DNA from: Deltaproteobacteria bacterium
GTDB taxonomy: Bacteria; Desulfobacterota; Desulfomonilia; UBA1062
Length of the DNA stretch: 48,484 nt
Direction of reading: 5' to 3'
NCBI GenBank assembly: GCA_029552245.1
Contig: JAKPDW010000041.1
Location: 1 to 48,484, forward strand
Made by a program: the position numbers and the translations under genes. The notes under the pieces were generated by a model that saw nothing but the letters and a program-made list of their open reading frames with translations, was not told the DNA's origin and did no database searches. This document shows positions 17,378-26,287 of the stretch, one piece after another. Numbering within the stretch: position 1 is the first letter of the stretch; the number at the start of each line of letters is the position of its first letter.

Positions 17378-18760
17378 TCAAGCCTCGGAGATCCTCACCC
17401 CGAGGTCGTGATATGCGCACATGCGGGAGTGGAAGCTGTTTCTCAGCATGGCGTTGTGGTCGAGGTAGTCGAAGATCAAGGCCTCGCGCTTGCCCTCGTG
17501 CACGCGGAGGATCCTGCCTATGTACTGCTTGACCCTGCCGGTGAACTTGATGGGCGTGGCCAAGAAGATCGACGAAAGCTGCCTGAGGTCGAAACCCTCC
17601 CCTATGAGCTGGGAGGTGGCCACCAGGACCTGCGCCTTCTCGTCGTTGAGCTCCTCCACGATCCTGGCGCGTTCCCTCACGGGCACCCCGCCGGTCAGCA
17701 GCCTCGCCTCGATGCCCCGGGAGCTGATGGCCCTGAAGAGCGTCTCGCAGTGGGAGACCCTGTCGGATATGACGAGGGATATGCCCATGCCTAGAGACGC
17801 GCGCCGATGCACGTCCTCCACGATGAGCCTGTTCCTCCTCTCGTCCGTCACGAGTGCGGCGATCATGCGCTGGTACTCGTCGGCGCTGAAGGAGAAGGCA
17901 CACCCGGTCTGCCTCACGATGAGCCGTGCGCGCATGATTCTCTTGAGCGCCTGGAGCTCTTGGGGCTGGATCGTGTGGGTGTTGTCGCCGAGGTAGAAGT
18001 GGATGAGGCTCGTGAGCTTGTCCCTGCGGTACGGGGTCGCGGACAGCCCCAGCATGTAGGTCGTGTCGAAGAGGCTCACCGCGTCCGTGAAGGTGCGGGC
18101 CGGCACGTGGTGGCACTCGTCCACCACGAGGTGTCCCACCCGCTGCCGCACCTCGCTTATGACCTTGGAGAGGGAGTTGATGAGCGCCACGGTGAGCCTC
18201 CCTCCCACCCGCCTGTGGCCGTCGCCGATGAGCCCCACCTCGTCCGGGTCGATGTCGAGGTGCTCGCAGGCCCTCTTCTGCCACTGGTACATGAGTTCCT
18301 TGGTGTGCACGATCACGAGAGCGGGCTGCCTCCTTCGCGCGATTGCAGCCAGCGCGATCACCGTCTTGCCGGCCCCCGGCGGGGCCTCGAGCACCCCGAA
18401 CCGTCGCGAAAGGATGTCCTTCAGGGCCTTGGCCTGGAAGGGGTGCAGGCTGCTCGTGAAGGTGAAGTCCACCTCGTCGAGGGCCCGCGTCCGGTCGACG
18501 AGCACGTGGGGTGTGCCCGAGAGCCGTTTCCTGAGGGTGTGGATGTACCCTCTCGGCATGATGAGGACGCCGTTCTTCCTCGTGTAGAACCTCAAGAACT
18601 CGCTCTGGAAATTCGGCCTCCTGCCCCTGCCGTAGGTCTGTACCTGTTCCCACTTGGGGTTCGGCAGGGTGAGGTCCGCCTCGATCGACATGATCGTCGG
18701 TTCGTCGAGGTCCGCCTCGAAGATCCGTACCGCGTTGTCGATATGGACGAGGACGTTCAT
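17378..18760 (-). CDS. Superfamily 2 DEAD/DEAH-like helicase
   Basis: 460 residues. Walker A APPGAGKT at 126-133, motif II DECH at 214-217, motif III SAT at 240-242, motif VI QYIGRILRVHEGKR near the C-terminus. N-terminal ~100 residues (PRGYIHTLRKRL...) precede a Q-like LHPFQAKAL. The layout matches the ResIII/XPB-like group that includes RadD-type proteins, which act in DNA repair, but the exact member is unclear. ATG at 18760 follows GGGGGAG; the extra 22 codons upstream overlap the preceding gene and lack a ribosome site. It is 13 bases after the VOC gene, so the two form a minus-strand operon. Confidence 0.86.
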   Translation of the reverse strand: MNVLVHIDNAVRIFEADLDEPTIMSIEADLTLPNPKWEQVQTYGRGRRPNFQSEFLRFYTRKNGVLIMPRGYIHTLRKRLSGTPHVLVDRTRALDEVDFTFTSSLHPFQAKALKDILSRRFGVLEAPPGAGKTVIALAAIARRRQPALVIVHTKELMYQWQKRACEHLDIDPDEVGLIGDGHRRVGGRLTVALINSLSKVISEVRQRVGHLVVDECHHVPARTFTDAVSLFDTTYMLGLSATPYRRDKLTSLIHFYLGDNTHTIQPQELQALKRIMRARLIVRQTGCAFSFSADEYQRMIAALVTDERRNRLIVEDVHRRASLGMGISLVISDRVSHCETLFRAISSRGIEARLLTGGVPVRERARIVEELNDEKAQVLVATSQLIGEGFDLRQLSSIFLATPIKFTGRVKQYIGRILRVHEGKREALIFDYLDHNAMLRNSFHSRMCAYHDLGVRISEA

Positions 18761-18773
18761 CTCCCCCGGTGGG

Positions 18774-19349
18774 TCAGGCCAGGGCCTTGTCCAGTTCTTC
18801 CAAGAGTGAACGGGCCTCTCCTGCATTGAGGAAGGCCTTCGCGGTACCGCCGCCGGGGTGCCTGAGCGTCAGGGTCACGCCGTCTCTCTCGCGCGCGACC
18901 GAGACCTTGCCCGTGCCCGGCATCCTCACCGAGGGGGCGAGCCAGTCGTCGGCGTTGAACTCGGCGATCTGGACGAGCACGCCGAAGGCGTCCTTCGGGT
19001 GGATGAAGAGCTCTTTCCAGAGGTCCCCGTACTCGGCGTACCCGAAGTACGGGACGCCTTTTCCCTCGAGGAACCGCCTCGCCGCAGCGATGTCCGGCGT
19101 CTGCAGGGTGATGTGGTGGATCCCTCCGTTGCGTCCTTTCAGGAAGTTCTCGAGGAAGGACTGTCGGCCCGTTGGGGCGATGATCTCGAACCGGCTCAAA
19201 TCCCCGAGGGAAAAGATCCGCCAGGAGTAGCCGAGCCGGTCGTCCGCCGCGGACGCGCCGGGGACGGCGCCCAGGATGTCAGTGAAGAAGCGGGATGCGC
19301 CGTCGATATCCCTGACCGCGAGAGATACATGGTCGATCCTTTCTATCAT
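18774..19349 (-). CDS. VOC-family protein, methylmalonyl-CoA epimerase-like
   Basis: 191 residues. Two vicinal-oxygen-chelate modules: IDHVSLAVRDIDGASRFF (residues 5-22) and GGIHHITLQTPDIAAARRF (75-93), the pattern of methylmalonyl-CoA epimerase/glyoxalase proteins. Predicted metal ligands are H7, E55 (RFEIIAP), H79 and Q127 (VLVQIAE); epimerases usually have Q at the second and E at the fourth position, so the two are swapped here. The last ~55 residues (KVSVARERDGVTLTLRHPGG...) are an extra beta-rich tail. Substrate is therefore open. It is the first gene of the operon with the helicase, an odd pairing. Confidence 0.8.
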   Translation of the reverse strand: MIERIDHVSLAVRDIDGASRFFTDILGAVPGASAADDRLGYSWRIFSLGDLSRFEIIAPTGRQSFLENFLKGRNGGIHHITLQTPDIAAARRFLEGKGVPYFGYAEYGDLWKELFIHPKDAFGVLVQIAEFNADDWLAPSVRMPGTGKVSVARERDGVTLTLRHPGGGTAKAFLNAGEARSLLEELDKALA

Positions 19350-19827
19350 GCGTGACCCCTTGGCTGCTGGTAGTCGAGAAGAGCCTAAGCGATGAGGCCG
19401 AGACAGTCAACGGCAAACAACCCCCTGTGCAGGTGTGCATGAAGACGGCAAGGGGTGCCGGCATCGAGACCCCATCAGGAAAGCGGGAAGGTCTCGTGCG
19501 GGAAGGCGGCCTCTCGCCGGCAGCGGCCCCAGTGGATCCAGCGGCGACTGTCTCAGGCGTGTTTCCCCTTCCCGGGAAAGGCATCCATGGGTGCGGGGCG
19601 CGAGAACAAAGCGAAGGCCGGCCCTCCTTGAACGCATGAGACGGTCGGCGCACGAGCCGGTCTCCCGCCCCGGCGCACTTGGAGCACGCAAGCCGCGGCG
19701 CACGGCCGAGCCCGCAGGCTCACGCCCCGGTCTCAGGGCATGGAGACCACGCAAACGGCGTGGAGGCGCTTTGACCTTTGGGCACGGCTTGGGCCATAGG
19801 CGCCTTGGACCAGGAAAGGCGGCGACG
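19350..19827. other. Intergenic gap
   Basis: 478 bases between the divergently placed VOC gene start and the end of the RNase Z-like gene. No gene, promoter or convincing repeat was found; open frames here carry no recognisable protein. Confidence 0.4.
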
Positions 19828-20601
19828 TCAGAGCTCGATGACCATGCCGTCGAAGGCGGGCTCGAACGCGAGGCTGCCCGTACGGGCGAGCATGGTCTCG
19901 TCCATGTGCACGATCACGATCCTCTTCGCATCGATGAGGCCCTTTTTCGAGACGAGGGTGGAGTGGTCGAGGTGGTTGGCCTTCGGGCCGTGGTAGGAGA
20001 AACACTCACAGATGAAGAGGTCCGCCCCGCGTGATGCCTCGATGAGGCCGTCGTGCCACTCGGTGTCGCCCGAGTACGCGATGACCCGCGATCCTGTCTC
20101 CACCCTCAGCGAGAGGGGGTTGCTGGCGGCCGAGTGGATCGCGGGAAAGGGGAGGATCCCCACGCCGCAGAGTTCGACCGTGACGAGCGGCCTCAGTTCG
20201 ACGAAGGACAGGGGAAACGTGACGATGGAGGTGCTGAACCCGGGAAAGAGCGTCTCCGCGAGCGTCGAGACGACCCTGCCGACACCTTCGGGGCCGGCTA
20301 TGACGAGAGGGGCCTGGCGGGCCGAGGCGAGCTGTTCCTCGAGGAGGAAGAAGGGCACGCCCCCCAGGTGGTCGCCGTGGAGGTGGCTTATGAGGATGAG
20401 TTCGACCGTGGACGGCTCGACGCCCGATCGTCTCATGGCAGGCAGCACCGCTGGGCCGCAGTCGACGAGGAAGCCCCGTTCGCCGTCTCCCACGTGCACC
20501 GCGCTCGGCAGTCTCCCCCCGCTCCCGAAGGCATCGCCGCTACCGAGAAAGGTCACCCTCGTGGGGGATCCCGTCGTTTTCTCGAGACGCGTTCTCTCCA
20601 T
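19828..20601 (-). CDS. Metallo-beta-lactamase fold hydrolase, RNase Z-like
   Basis: 257 residues. The zinc motif HLHGDH is in LISHLHGDHLGG; further ligands are AIHS, YSGDTEW and the C-terminal VIVHMDE. VTFLGSGDAFGSGGR and the overall order match the RNase Z/ElaC-like branch of the fold, but the flexible arm typical of true tRNase Z is not evident, so it may act on another phosphodiester or small molecule. The ATG at 20601 is chosen for GAGAGGAGGAGG eight bases before; an earlier ATG at 20625 would add eight residues. Nearest minus-strand neighbour is nth, 229 bases away. Confidence 0.83.
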   Translation of the reverse strand: MERTRLEKTTGSPTRVTFLGSGDAFGSGGRLPSAVHVGDGERGFLVDCGPAVLPAMRRSGVEPSTVELILISHLHGDHLGGVPFFLLEEQLASARQAPLVIAGPEGVGRVVSTLAETLFPGFSTSIVTFPLSFVELRPLVTVELCGVGILPFPAIHSAASNPLSLRVETGSRVIAYSGDTEWHDGLIEASRGADLFICECFSYHGPKANHLDHSTLVSKKGLIDAKRIVIVHMDETMLARTGSLAFEPAFDGMVIEL

Positions 20602-20830
20602 GGAGATCGCCTCCTCCTCTCTCATGTATTCCCCCGTCCGGCCAAGGCCGCGCACCGCTCTTTTGAAGAAGGCGTCTTGAGCACGCCGATGGCGCCCCGT
20701 CACCTAAGCCATGCGGCGGCAACCGCAGGGACGCGCGGTGTGCGGGGCCGCCCCGGCCTGTCCTGCTCGCCCCCGCGCGGGTGCGTAGGGGCCATAGGCC
20801 GCCTCTCATGCAATGCGCCGTAGGACCTCT

Positions 20831-21484
20831 TCACCGGGATACCCTGACCCCCACCCGGTCGCACAGGGGGAAGATGCGGCATCTCGAGCACAACGGGCTC
20901 GTGGGACGGCATATGTACTGGCCGTAGGGGACGAGGAACGAGTTGATGTCTTTCCAGTACCGCACCGGCAGGATTTCCCTGAGCCTCATCTCGGTCTGTT
21001 CCGGGGTCTTCGTCGAGACGTAACCCCACCTGTTCGTTATCCGGTGGACGTGGGTGTCCACGCATATGCCCGGTTTGTCGTAGCCGAGGGTGACCACGAG
21101 GTTGGCGGTCTTCCTCCCCACGCCCGGGAGTCGCAGGAGATCCTCGAGGGTGGAGGGGACACGCCCGCCGTGATCCCGCACGATGATCCTCGAGGTCTCC
21201 ACGATGTTCTTGGCCTTGGTCTTGTAGAACCCCACGGGATAGATCGCATCTTCGATGGCGGCCACGGGGAGGGCGATCATCTCCCCAGGGGTCTTCGCCA
21301 GCGAGAAGAGCCTGGTGCACGCCTTCTCGGTGGTCTCGTCCTTGGTCCTGAGCGAGAGCATGGTGGAGACGAGGACCTTGAAGGGGTCATTATCCCTGGC
21401 CACCCTTCCCACGATCGGCTCTTTGAGGTCGTTGACCACGCTCGAGAGGATCTCGAACACGTGATCGATCTCGTGGTTCGTCAT
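20831..21484 (-). CDS. nth: Endonuclease III (DNA glycosylase/AP lyase)
   Basis: 217 residues. Helix-hairpin-helix LPGVGRKTA at 119-127 with catalytic lysine K125, catalytic aspartate D143 in VDTHVHR, and the C-terminal iron-sulfur loop C192-X6-C199-X2-C202-X5-C208. It removes oxidised pyrimidines and nicks the strand in base-excision repair. Start CAT at 21482-21484; length is normal (E. coli 211). Confidence 0.95.
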   Translation of the reverse strand: MTNHEIDHVFEILSSVVNDLKEPIVGRVARDNDPFKVLVSTMLSLRTKDETTEKACTRLFSLAKTPGEMIALPVAAIEDAIYPVGFYKTKAKNIVETSRIIVRDHGGRVPSTLEDLLRLPGVGRKTANLVVTLGYDKPGICVDTHVHRITNRWGYVSTKTPEQTEMRLREILPVRYWKDINSFLVPYGQYICRPTSPLCSRCRIFPLCDRVGVRVSR

Positions 21485-21710
21485 GGCATCCTTTCATCAC
21501 AGCGCGGCCTGCAAGGCAAGCACGAAGGGCGCCTCCCCGGCCGCCACCCAGGCCCGCAGGCCATGGTCCCGTATGTGCTTGCACCGTCGGCCCGCCTGTG
21601 GTTGAATCGAGGACGCAAGCGGCAGGGTTCTTGCAAGATGTTCTCTCGAACGAGCGTGTTCGGACGGTTGCGCACGTGGTTGTTTCCAGAACCGTGGACA
21701 GGAGGAGGTC

Positions 21711-22157
21711 ATGATCCGGAAGGTGTTCCTTGCGTTCGCTGTCCTGGCGGCGCTTGCCTGTGCAGGGTGCAGCGACTCGGAAGAGACTGAAGGGCTCGGT
21801 TTCATACCCAAGATCAAGCTCGCCGGCGTTTTCAACGCGAACGACCCCGAGAACGTCTATGCCACGGTCCAGTTCGCACCCGGCGACACCATGACGTTCA
21901 CGGTCCGCGCCGACGACGGAGATTTCGACATGCAGACGCTCGTGTGGACCGAGTACAACGCCGACACGGACCAGATCCTGAACGGCCCGGGGGAGGTGGA
22001 CCTTCCTGAACAAGAAGGCCAGATCATGACGTACAGGTACGCGTTGACCAGGACCGTGACGGGGCCAGCCGGGAACAGGAGGATGGAGCTGCAGGTCAAG
22101 GACGCGCGGGGGAACCTGAGCAACGCATACCCCATCGAGTACCTGGTGACCGATTGA
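21711..22157 (+). CDS. Small exported lipoprotein
   Basis: 148 residues; MIRKVFLAFAVLAALACAGCSDSEE is a signal peptide with a cysteine (C20) in lipobox-like context ACAGC. The mature part is short, acidic and beta-rich (FTVRADDGDFDMQTLVWTEY; RRMELQVKDARGNLSNAYP), resembling an Ig-like or cadherin-like single domain, but I do not recognise a family. ATG at 21711 follows AGGAGGTC. Predicted location is the periplasmic face of the inner or outer membrane. Confidence 0.75.
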   Translation: MIRKVFLAFAVLAALACAGCSDSEETEGLGFIPKIKLAGVFNANDPENVYATVQFAPGDTMTFTVRADDGDFDMQTLVWTEYNADTDQILNGPGEVDLPEQEGQIMTYRYALTRTVTGPAGNRRMELQVKDARGNLSNAYPIEYLVTD

Positions 22158-22812
22158 CCGTCCCCGCCTCGTCGGCGATTCAGTGGAAACCCACGGCACC
22201 TGCAGGGTGGTGCGAGTCGGCGTGCGCACCGTAACCGCCTCGAAGGCCCTTGCAGAAAGACCGTGCCGCCCGCCATGAGGATGTAGGAAACCGCAAAGAC
22301 GCCCATCGCTCCCTAGGCGACGTCGGGCCCCCATAATGCGGCGCCCGGTCTCTCGGGAGTGCCTGCCGGGGAAGATGCAGGGCGCACGTGGGGAAGCGGC
22401 CGGGCCGGGATGGGCCCGGATCAGGGGGGCTCGGCGGTCGTGAGAGGGTGACGAAGGTGCACCCTCTCCAGGGTGCGCGCAGGCGAAGCCCGGCAGCCTG
22501 GTGCGTTGCCCTCGGGATGTGCCTGCAGGGTTCGTGTGAACGGCCCAAGAAAGGATTGCCCCGCTTCGCGAGTGCCAAAGGTCGGTTTTCCTCGCATCCC
22601 GGATGCGCGTCGAGGGAACGTGGCAGCCCGGCGGCGGCTCGAGGGGGTGGGCCCGTGGGCGAGGCAGGGCTCGACACCTGCGTTCCTCATCATGCGGCCT
22701 GAGGCTCGTGCCGGGCCACGTGGGCGTATCGGGGTGCGAGCCTCGGGACCGGCCTCCGGCGTCTGTGCGTCCCGTTCAGGGACGGCGGACCCGGCCGGGA
22801 CGGGTCGAGGTG
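22158..22812. other. Intergenic gap with GTGCCTGC words
   Basis: 655 bases between two convergent genes. No gene is supported. The word GTGCCTGC-GGG recurs (22359, 22519) and resembles the core of repeats in other gaps. No obvious terminator was found. Confidence 0.4.
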
Positions 22813-23883
22813 TCAGAGGGAGAACCCGAGCCTGATGATGTATCGCCTGTCGTGCTCCTGGCCGGCATAGGTGCCCCTCTCCTCTGCGTAGGTCGCCAGG
22901 TCGAGCTTCACCTTCCCGGTCGAGAGACCCACGCCGAACGTGGGGTAGCCCTGGTTGAGCCCGAGCCTGAGCTTGAGCCCGGTCTTCGGCGTGTACTCGA
23001 CGCCCAGGTGTATCCGCTTGCCCACGCTGTCGTCTTCGCCTACCTCGCCGAGGATGTCCACGTAATCGAGTGCGATGACGGTGTCGTCGCCGATGCGGGA
23101 TGCGAAGCCGACGTCGAGGTGTTCATCTATGTCGGCTGCGTCTCCCAGGTCATTGCCGACGAGGTTGTTCATGCTCAAGCCGGCCTGGAGTGTGCCCTGC
23201 CTGCCCGACACCTGGAATGACCCGACCTTGTAGATGAGACCGACGTCCACGAGCGCGCCCGAGCCCTCTTCCATCTCATCCTCGAGCCTGTTCTCGAAGT
23301 CGCCGGAGGTGATGTCCGACACGGTGTATTCCCGGTCGAGGCTCCTCCGAAAGAGGTACTTCACCCCCACGCCCAGGAGGAGATCCTCGCCCACGGCTGG
23401 AAGGGCATACCCTGCGCATACCGCCGCGTCCTGGACGGTCTCGACCTCGAGCACGGGGTAGACGGGGTTCTTCGATGTCAGGTCCGCCCTCGCGGAGCCA
23501 AGGATGCCGAAGGCGAAACGCGGCCTCAGGTAGGAGGGGAAGAACGACACCGCCGCGTGGCCCGTGTCCCCGAGGTTCTTGCGGAGGAAGGAACCGGTCT
23601 CCGAGGTGCTGTCGAAGTCGGTGTCGTTGAAGTCTGTGAACATGTCGAACGCCTTGTTGTTGAACTCGGCCTGGGGCAGGGGGAGGTTCACTGTTGATGA
23701 CTTCACGTCGGCGAGACCGGCCGGGTTGTAGAAGAGGGCGCAGGCGTCGTCCGACAGCGCGACGAAGGCCCCGCCCATGGCCATGACCCTCGCGTCGCTG
23801 TAGAGGCGGGGCAGCTCGCCTGCCCGTGTCTCGAACGAAACGACCGTCAGTACGGCGATCGCGGCAAAGACCATTCTCCTCAT
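22813..23883 (-). CDS. Outer-membrane beta-barrel protein, PorV/UPF0164-like
   Basis: 356 residues from ATG at 23883 (an ATG eight codons upstream is possible). A signal peptide (MVFAAIAVLTVVSFETRAGE) is followed by PRLYSDARVMAMGGAFVALS and ACALFYNPAGLA, the hallmark N-terminus of FadL-like PorV/PorQ/UPF0164 barrels. Alternating beta strands run to the C-terminus, which ends in the barrel signature YIIRLGFSL. It lies 27 bases after the TPR-like lipoprotein gene, so the two probably form an outer-membrane unit. Confidence 0.83.
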   Translation of the reverse strand: MRRMVFAAIAVLTVVSFETRAGELPRLYSDARVMAMGGAFVALSDDACALFYNPAGLADVKSSTVNLPLPQAEFNNKAFDMFTDFNDTDFDSTSETGSFLRKNLGDTGHAAVSFFPSYLRPRFAFGILGSARADLTSKNPVYPVLEVETVQDAAVCAGYALPAVGEDLLLGVGVKYLFRRSLDREYTVSDITSGDFENRLEDEMEEGSGALVDVGLIYKVGSFQVSGRQGTLQAGLSMNNLVGNDLGDAADIDEHLDVGFASRIGDDTVIALDYVDILGEVGEDDSVGKRIHLGVEYTPKTGLKLRLGLNQGYPTFGVGLSTGKVKLDLATYAEERGTYAGQEHDRRYIIRLGFSL

Positions 23884-23910
23884 CGTCTCATCCCCCGTCC
23901 TTCTCATCTG

Positions 23911-24873
23911 TCACCGCCCCTCGCCGAGCCGGTTCGCGAACGAGTACACTCCGCTCGAGCTGTACTCAAGGATCAGGTCTTCGGTGATGTCTTCCCCTGG
24001 TTCCACACCCAGGGCCGATCTCAGGAAGGCCTCCATGGTGTTCCTCAGGTCCGACGCGCCTGGGTAGGCCTGGGAGACGGCCCTGACCGCAAGGCGCACG
24101 TTCTCGAGGTCTTCCTGGAAGGAGGACCGCGAGCCTGCGGCCGTGTCGTCCTTGAAGTGGGAAGGGCTCACGAAGGCCCAGTTGTACTTCCAGTCGGTCG
24201 TCATGGAGGTCTTGTAGTAGCGGTATGCCTTCGTGTTGATGGGGACCGGCACGATGCCGTATTGCCAGGTGTCCGGTGAGCCGAACCGCATGGTCGGGTT
24301 GAGGGCGATGGCGGTCTGGTTGCCGATATGCAGGATGAAGTGGGCCGCTGATGCGAAGCCGAGCTGCACGAGGTCGTCCGCAGTGGCGAGGCCCGACTCG
24401 TCGAGCACGGTAAGGATGTGCTTGGCGGTCGACAGGTCCTCGAGGAGGTCCGCCTCGAAGGTGTCCTCACCCTTCTCGGTCTTCCCGTCCACGGCGTTCC
24501 CGAGGAGGTAAAGCTCGCCGTCGTCGATCGTCTCGTACGGCGAGGATATGATCTCCGCCATGACGTCGAAGGGATGGTCGGAGGACTGCGCCGGCAGCTG
24601 CTTCATGAGGAGGGTGAAGTCGATCCCGGCCCTTCCCATGTATGCGGAGGCGAGCATGCGGGAGACCTCCGCATCCAGTGCCGTCGTGGTGTAGATGAGT
24701 TCCAGGTCGTCGATGGCCGCATCGTAGTTGCGGCCGTCGAGCGAGGCCTGGGCGTCGACCACTCGTGCATCACGGCCCGATTTCTCGGAAATGCCCTCAA
24801 AGGCGCTGTCGTTGCTGCACGCACTCACGACGAGGGCCGCAAAGACCACGGCAGGAACAAGACGTATGTTCAT
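23911..24873 (-). CDS. TPR-like lipoprotein
   Basis: 320 residues. Signal peptide MNIRLVPAVVFAALVVSACS with lipobox VSAC (C19). Residues ~38-90 (AQASLDGRNYDAAIDDLELI and AEVSRMLASAYMGRAGIDF) look like one or two TPR helices; the remainder, including FGSPDTWQYGIVPVP and FVSPSHFKDDTAAG, I do not recognise. ATG at 24873 has GAGGGGAGGG just before. It precedes the PorV-like barrel gene in one minus-strand operon, so it is likely anchored in the outer membrane beside it. Confidence 0.75.
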   Translation of the reverse strand: MNIRLVPAVVFAALVVSACSNDSAFEGISEKSGRDARVVDAQASLDGRNYDAAIDDLELIYTTTALDAEVSRMLASAYMGRAGIDFTLLMKQLPAQSSDHPFDVMAEIISSPYETIDDGELYLLGNAVDGKTEKGEDTFEADLLEDLSTAKHILTVLDESGLATADDLVQLGFASAAHFILHIGNQTAIALNPTMRFGSPDTWQYGIVPVPINTKAYRYYKTSMTTDWKYNWAFVSPSHFKDDTAAGSRSSFQEDLENVRLAVRAVSQAYPGASDLRNTMEAFLRSALGVEPGEDITEDLILEYSSSGVYSFANRLGEGR

Positions 24874-25207
24874 GATCCCTCCCCTCAACGGCACCGAACG
24901 CTTGGGGTTCGATGCAGGTGACCGGCACCATGCGGTTCCTTTCTCGGGCGGCACGGATGTCTTCCAGTGCAAAACCGCAATGTTGCAATAATCACACCAG
25001 TCCGAACGGCGACTGTCAGCCGAGATTACGGTCGGCAGCACGGTCGGCCGATCGATGGTCTCTACCATAATGCCCTGCCTCGTACCGTGTCAATTCCCCG
25101 TTTGAACTCGCTGCCGCCTCCTTTCTCGCAGGCATAAGGACCGGGAAGGGGGGAGGCGGCGTCTTCCAGCAGGGGGAAAGGGTGAACCAGGGGATGTGGA
25201 GAGGGCG

Positions 25208-25413
25208 CCCCTCGTGCCTGGACAGAACCTTCCCCTGCCGCCATCAGGAAAGGGGCCGATGCGGGGGCGCCCCTCGTGCCTGGACAGAACCCCTGGAGAC
25301 TGGCGGCGTCCACTCATTCTTCCAGGTGTACCCCTCGTGCGGGGACAAAACGGTGCATGGGCGTCGTCTCCCTTGCCCAGGCGGGAGGTGTCCCCCTCGT
25401 GCAGGGACAAGAC
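25208..25413. repeat. Four-copy 21-bp direct repeat, period 61-62 bp
   Basis: Copies at 25208-25228, 25270-25290, 25331-25351 and 25393-25413 follow CCCCTCGTGC-NN-GGACA-RR-AC. The first two are identical; the others differ at two to four bases. Spacing is 62, 61, 62. Spacers differ in sequence but each can form an imperfect hairpin. Weaker relatives lie at 25539 and 25627. Confidence 0.7.
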
Positions 25414-25793
25414 TCCTTTCCCACTGGGTGAGGCCCTGCCCGTTGGAACAGGCCAGGCGGACGCCCGGATCCCCCGGCTTGGTGCCGGGTGAGGAACAGC
25501 GCGTCCTTGCGCCGTGTGGGACACGGGTTTGAGACTGTCTTTCGTGCCGGGGCAAAGGGTGTTTCTATCGGGAAACAACCCATACCGATGAACAAGAGCC
25601 GGTGTGCACCCGGTTTCCCTCATTTGCCCTCGTGGGGAAAGAACGGAGCGGCATTCCACCATGGAGGATGCCAACTGGTGACGCTCTCCCCTTGCCGGGG
25701 CAAGGGGCCTCCCCCATGAGATGGAACCCTTTGAGCTCGAGCAGGGCAGGTGCCCTCTCGATACCCCAGGGGGCGGGATGGCCGACACCGAAG

Positions 25794-25830
25794 TAATGGT
25801 AAATTATTTCATATGTGAAAAGTATTACAC
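25794..25830. promoter_or_regulatory. AT-rich operator-like inverted repeat
   Basis: GTAAT (25794-25798) and ATTAC (25825-25829) flank TTTCA-TATG-TGAAA (25808-25821). This is an AT island in GC-rich DNA, so a protein site is likely. No gene start lies close by. Confidence 0.4.
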
Positions 25831-25834
25831 TTTT

Positions 25835-25920
25835 GGTTCCCGGTAGACCGGGGGGTGGGTGAAGATCGGGCAGTACGCATTCGACGAGTTCTCTGGTTCC
25901 CCGTGGACCGGGGGCAGGGG
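25835..25920. repeat. Direct repeat pair, period 60 bp
   Basis: 26-bp units at 25835-25860 and 25895-25920 (TGGTTCCC-GT-GACCGGGGG) differ at four positions. Confidence 0.6.
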
Positions 25921-25983
25921 GTGGCGCTCGAAAGGGCATGTCGAAAGCCTTGGTGCATGCCTTCCCACGGTGTTTGGTGTTCT

Positions 25984-26023
25984 CACCCAGAAGTTGGGGT
26001 GTGCACCCAGAAGATGGGGTGTG
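25984..26023. repeat. 20-bp tandem duplication
   Basis: CACCCAGAAGTTGGGGTGTG is followed directly by the same unit with one change (T to A at unit position 11). Each unit can fold (CACCC with GGGTG). Confidence 0.8.
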
Positions 26024-26170
26024 CAAACCGTAAAGACGGTGTTTCCCCTGTCCCGGAGGGCTCTGCATCTCTGCATCGTGGGGGGGCGTAAAGGGCTGCC
26101 GATGGAGGGGTCATGTGAGGAAGGCCGTCCAGCCCGCCTTACCTGAGGGCGCCTCGTGAGAGGGGTTGTA

Positions 26171-26287
26171 CACTACGCGTGACGCCAGGCGCGAAGAGCT
26201 TGCCTGTGCGAGCCCGCCGCGGCCACGTAGATCGCTCGGCTCCAGGGCCACGCGTGCCGGCCGGCGCGCAGACCTTGCCTGTGCGTG
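26171..26287. repeat. Direct repeat pair, period 75 bp
   Basis: ACGCGTG (26175 and 26250) and TTGCCTGTGCG (26200 and 26275) recur at the same 75-bp offset, with GCGC-AGA-C between them. Confidence 0.6.

Noticed and set aside
25208-25413. CRISPR-like array (21-bp repeats, 40-41-bp spacers)
   Set aside because: Repeats differ from copy to copy at several bases, are shorter than usual CRISPR repeats, number only four, and no cas gene is in the window. Treated as a degenerate direct repeat.
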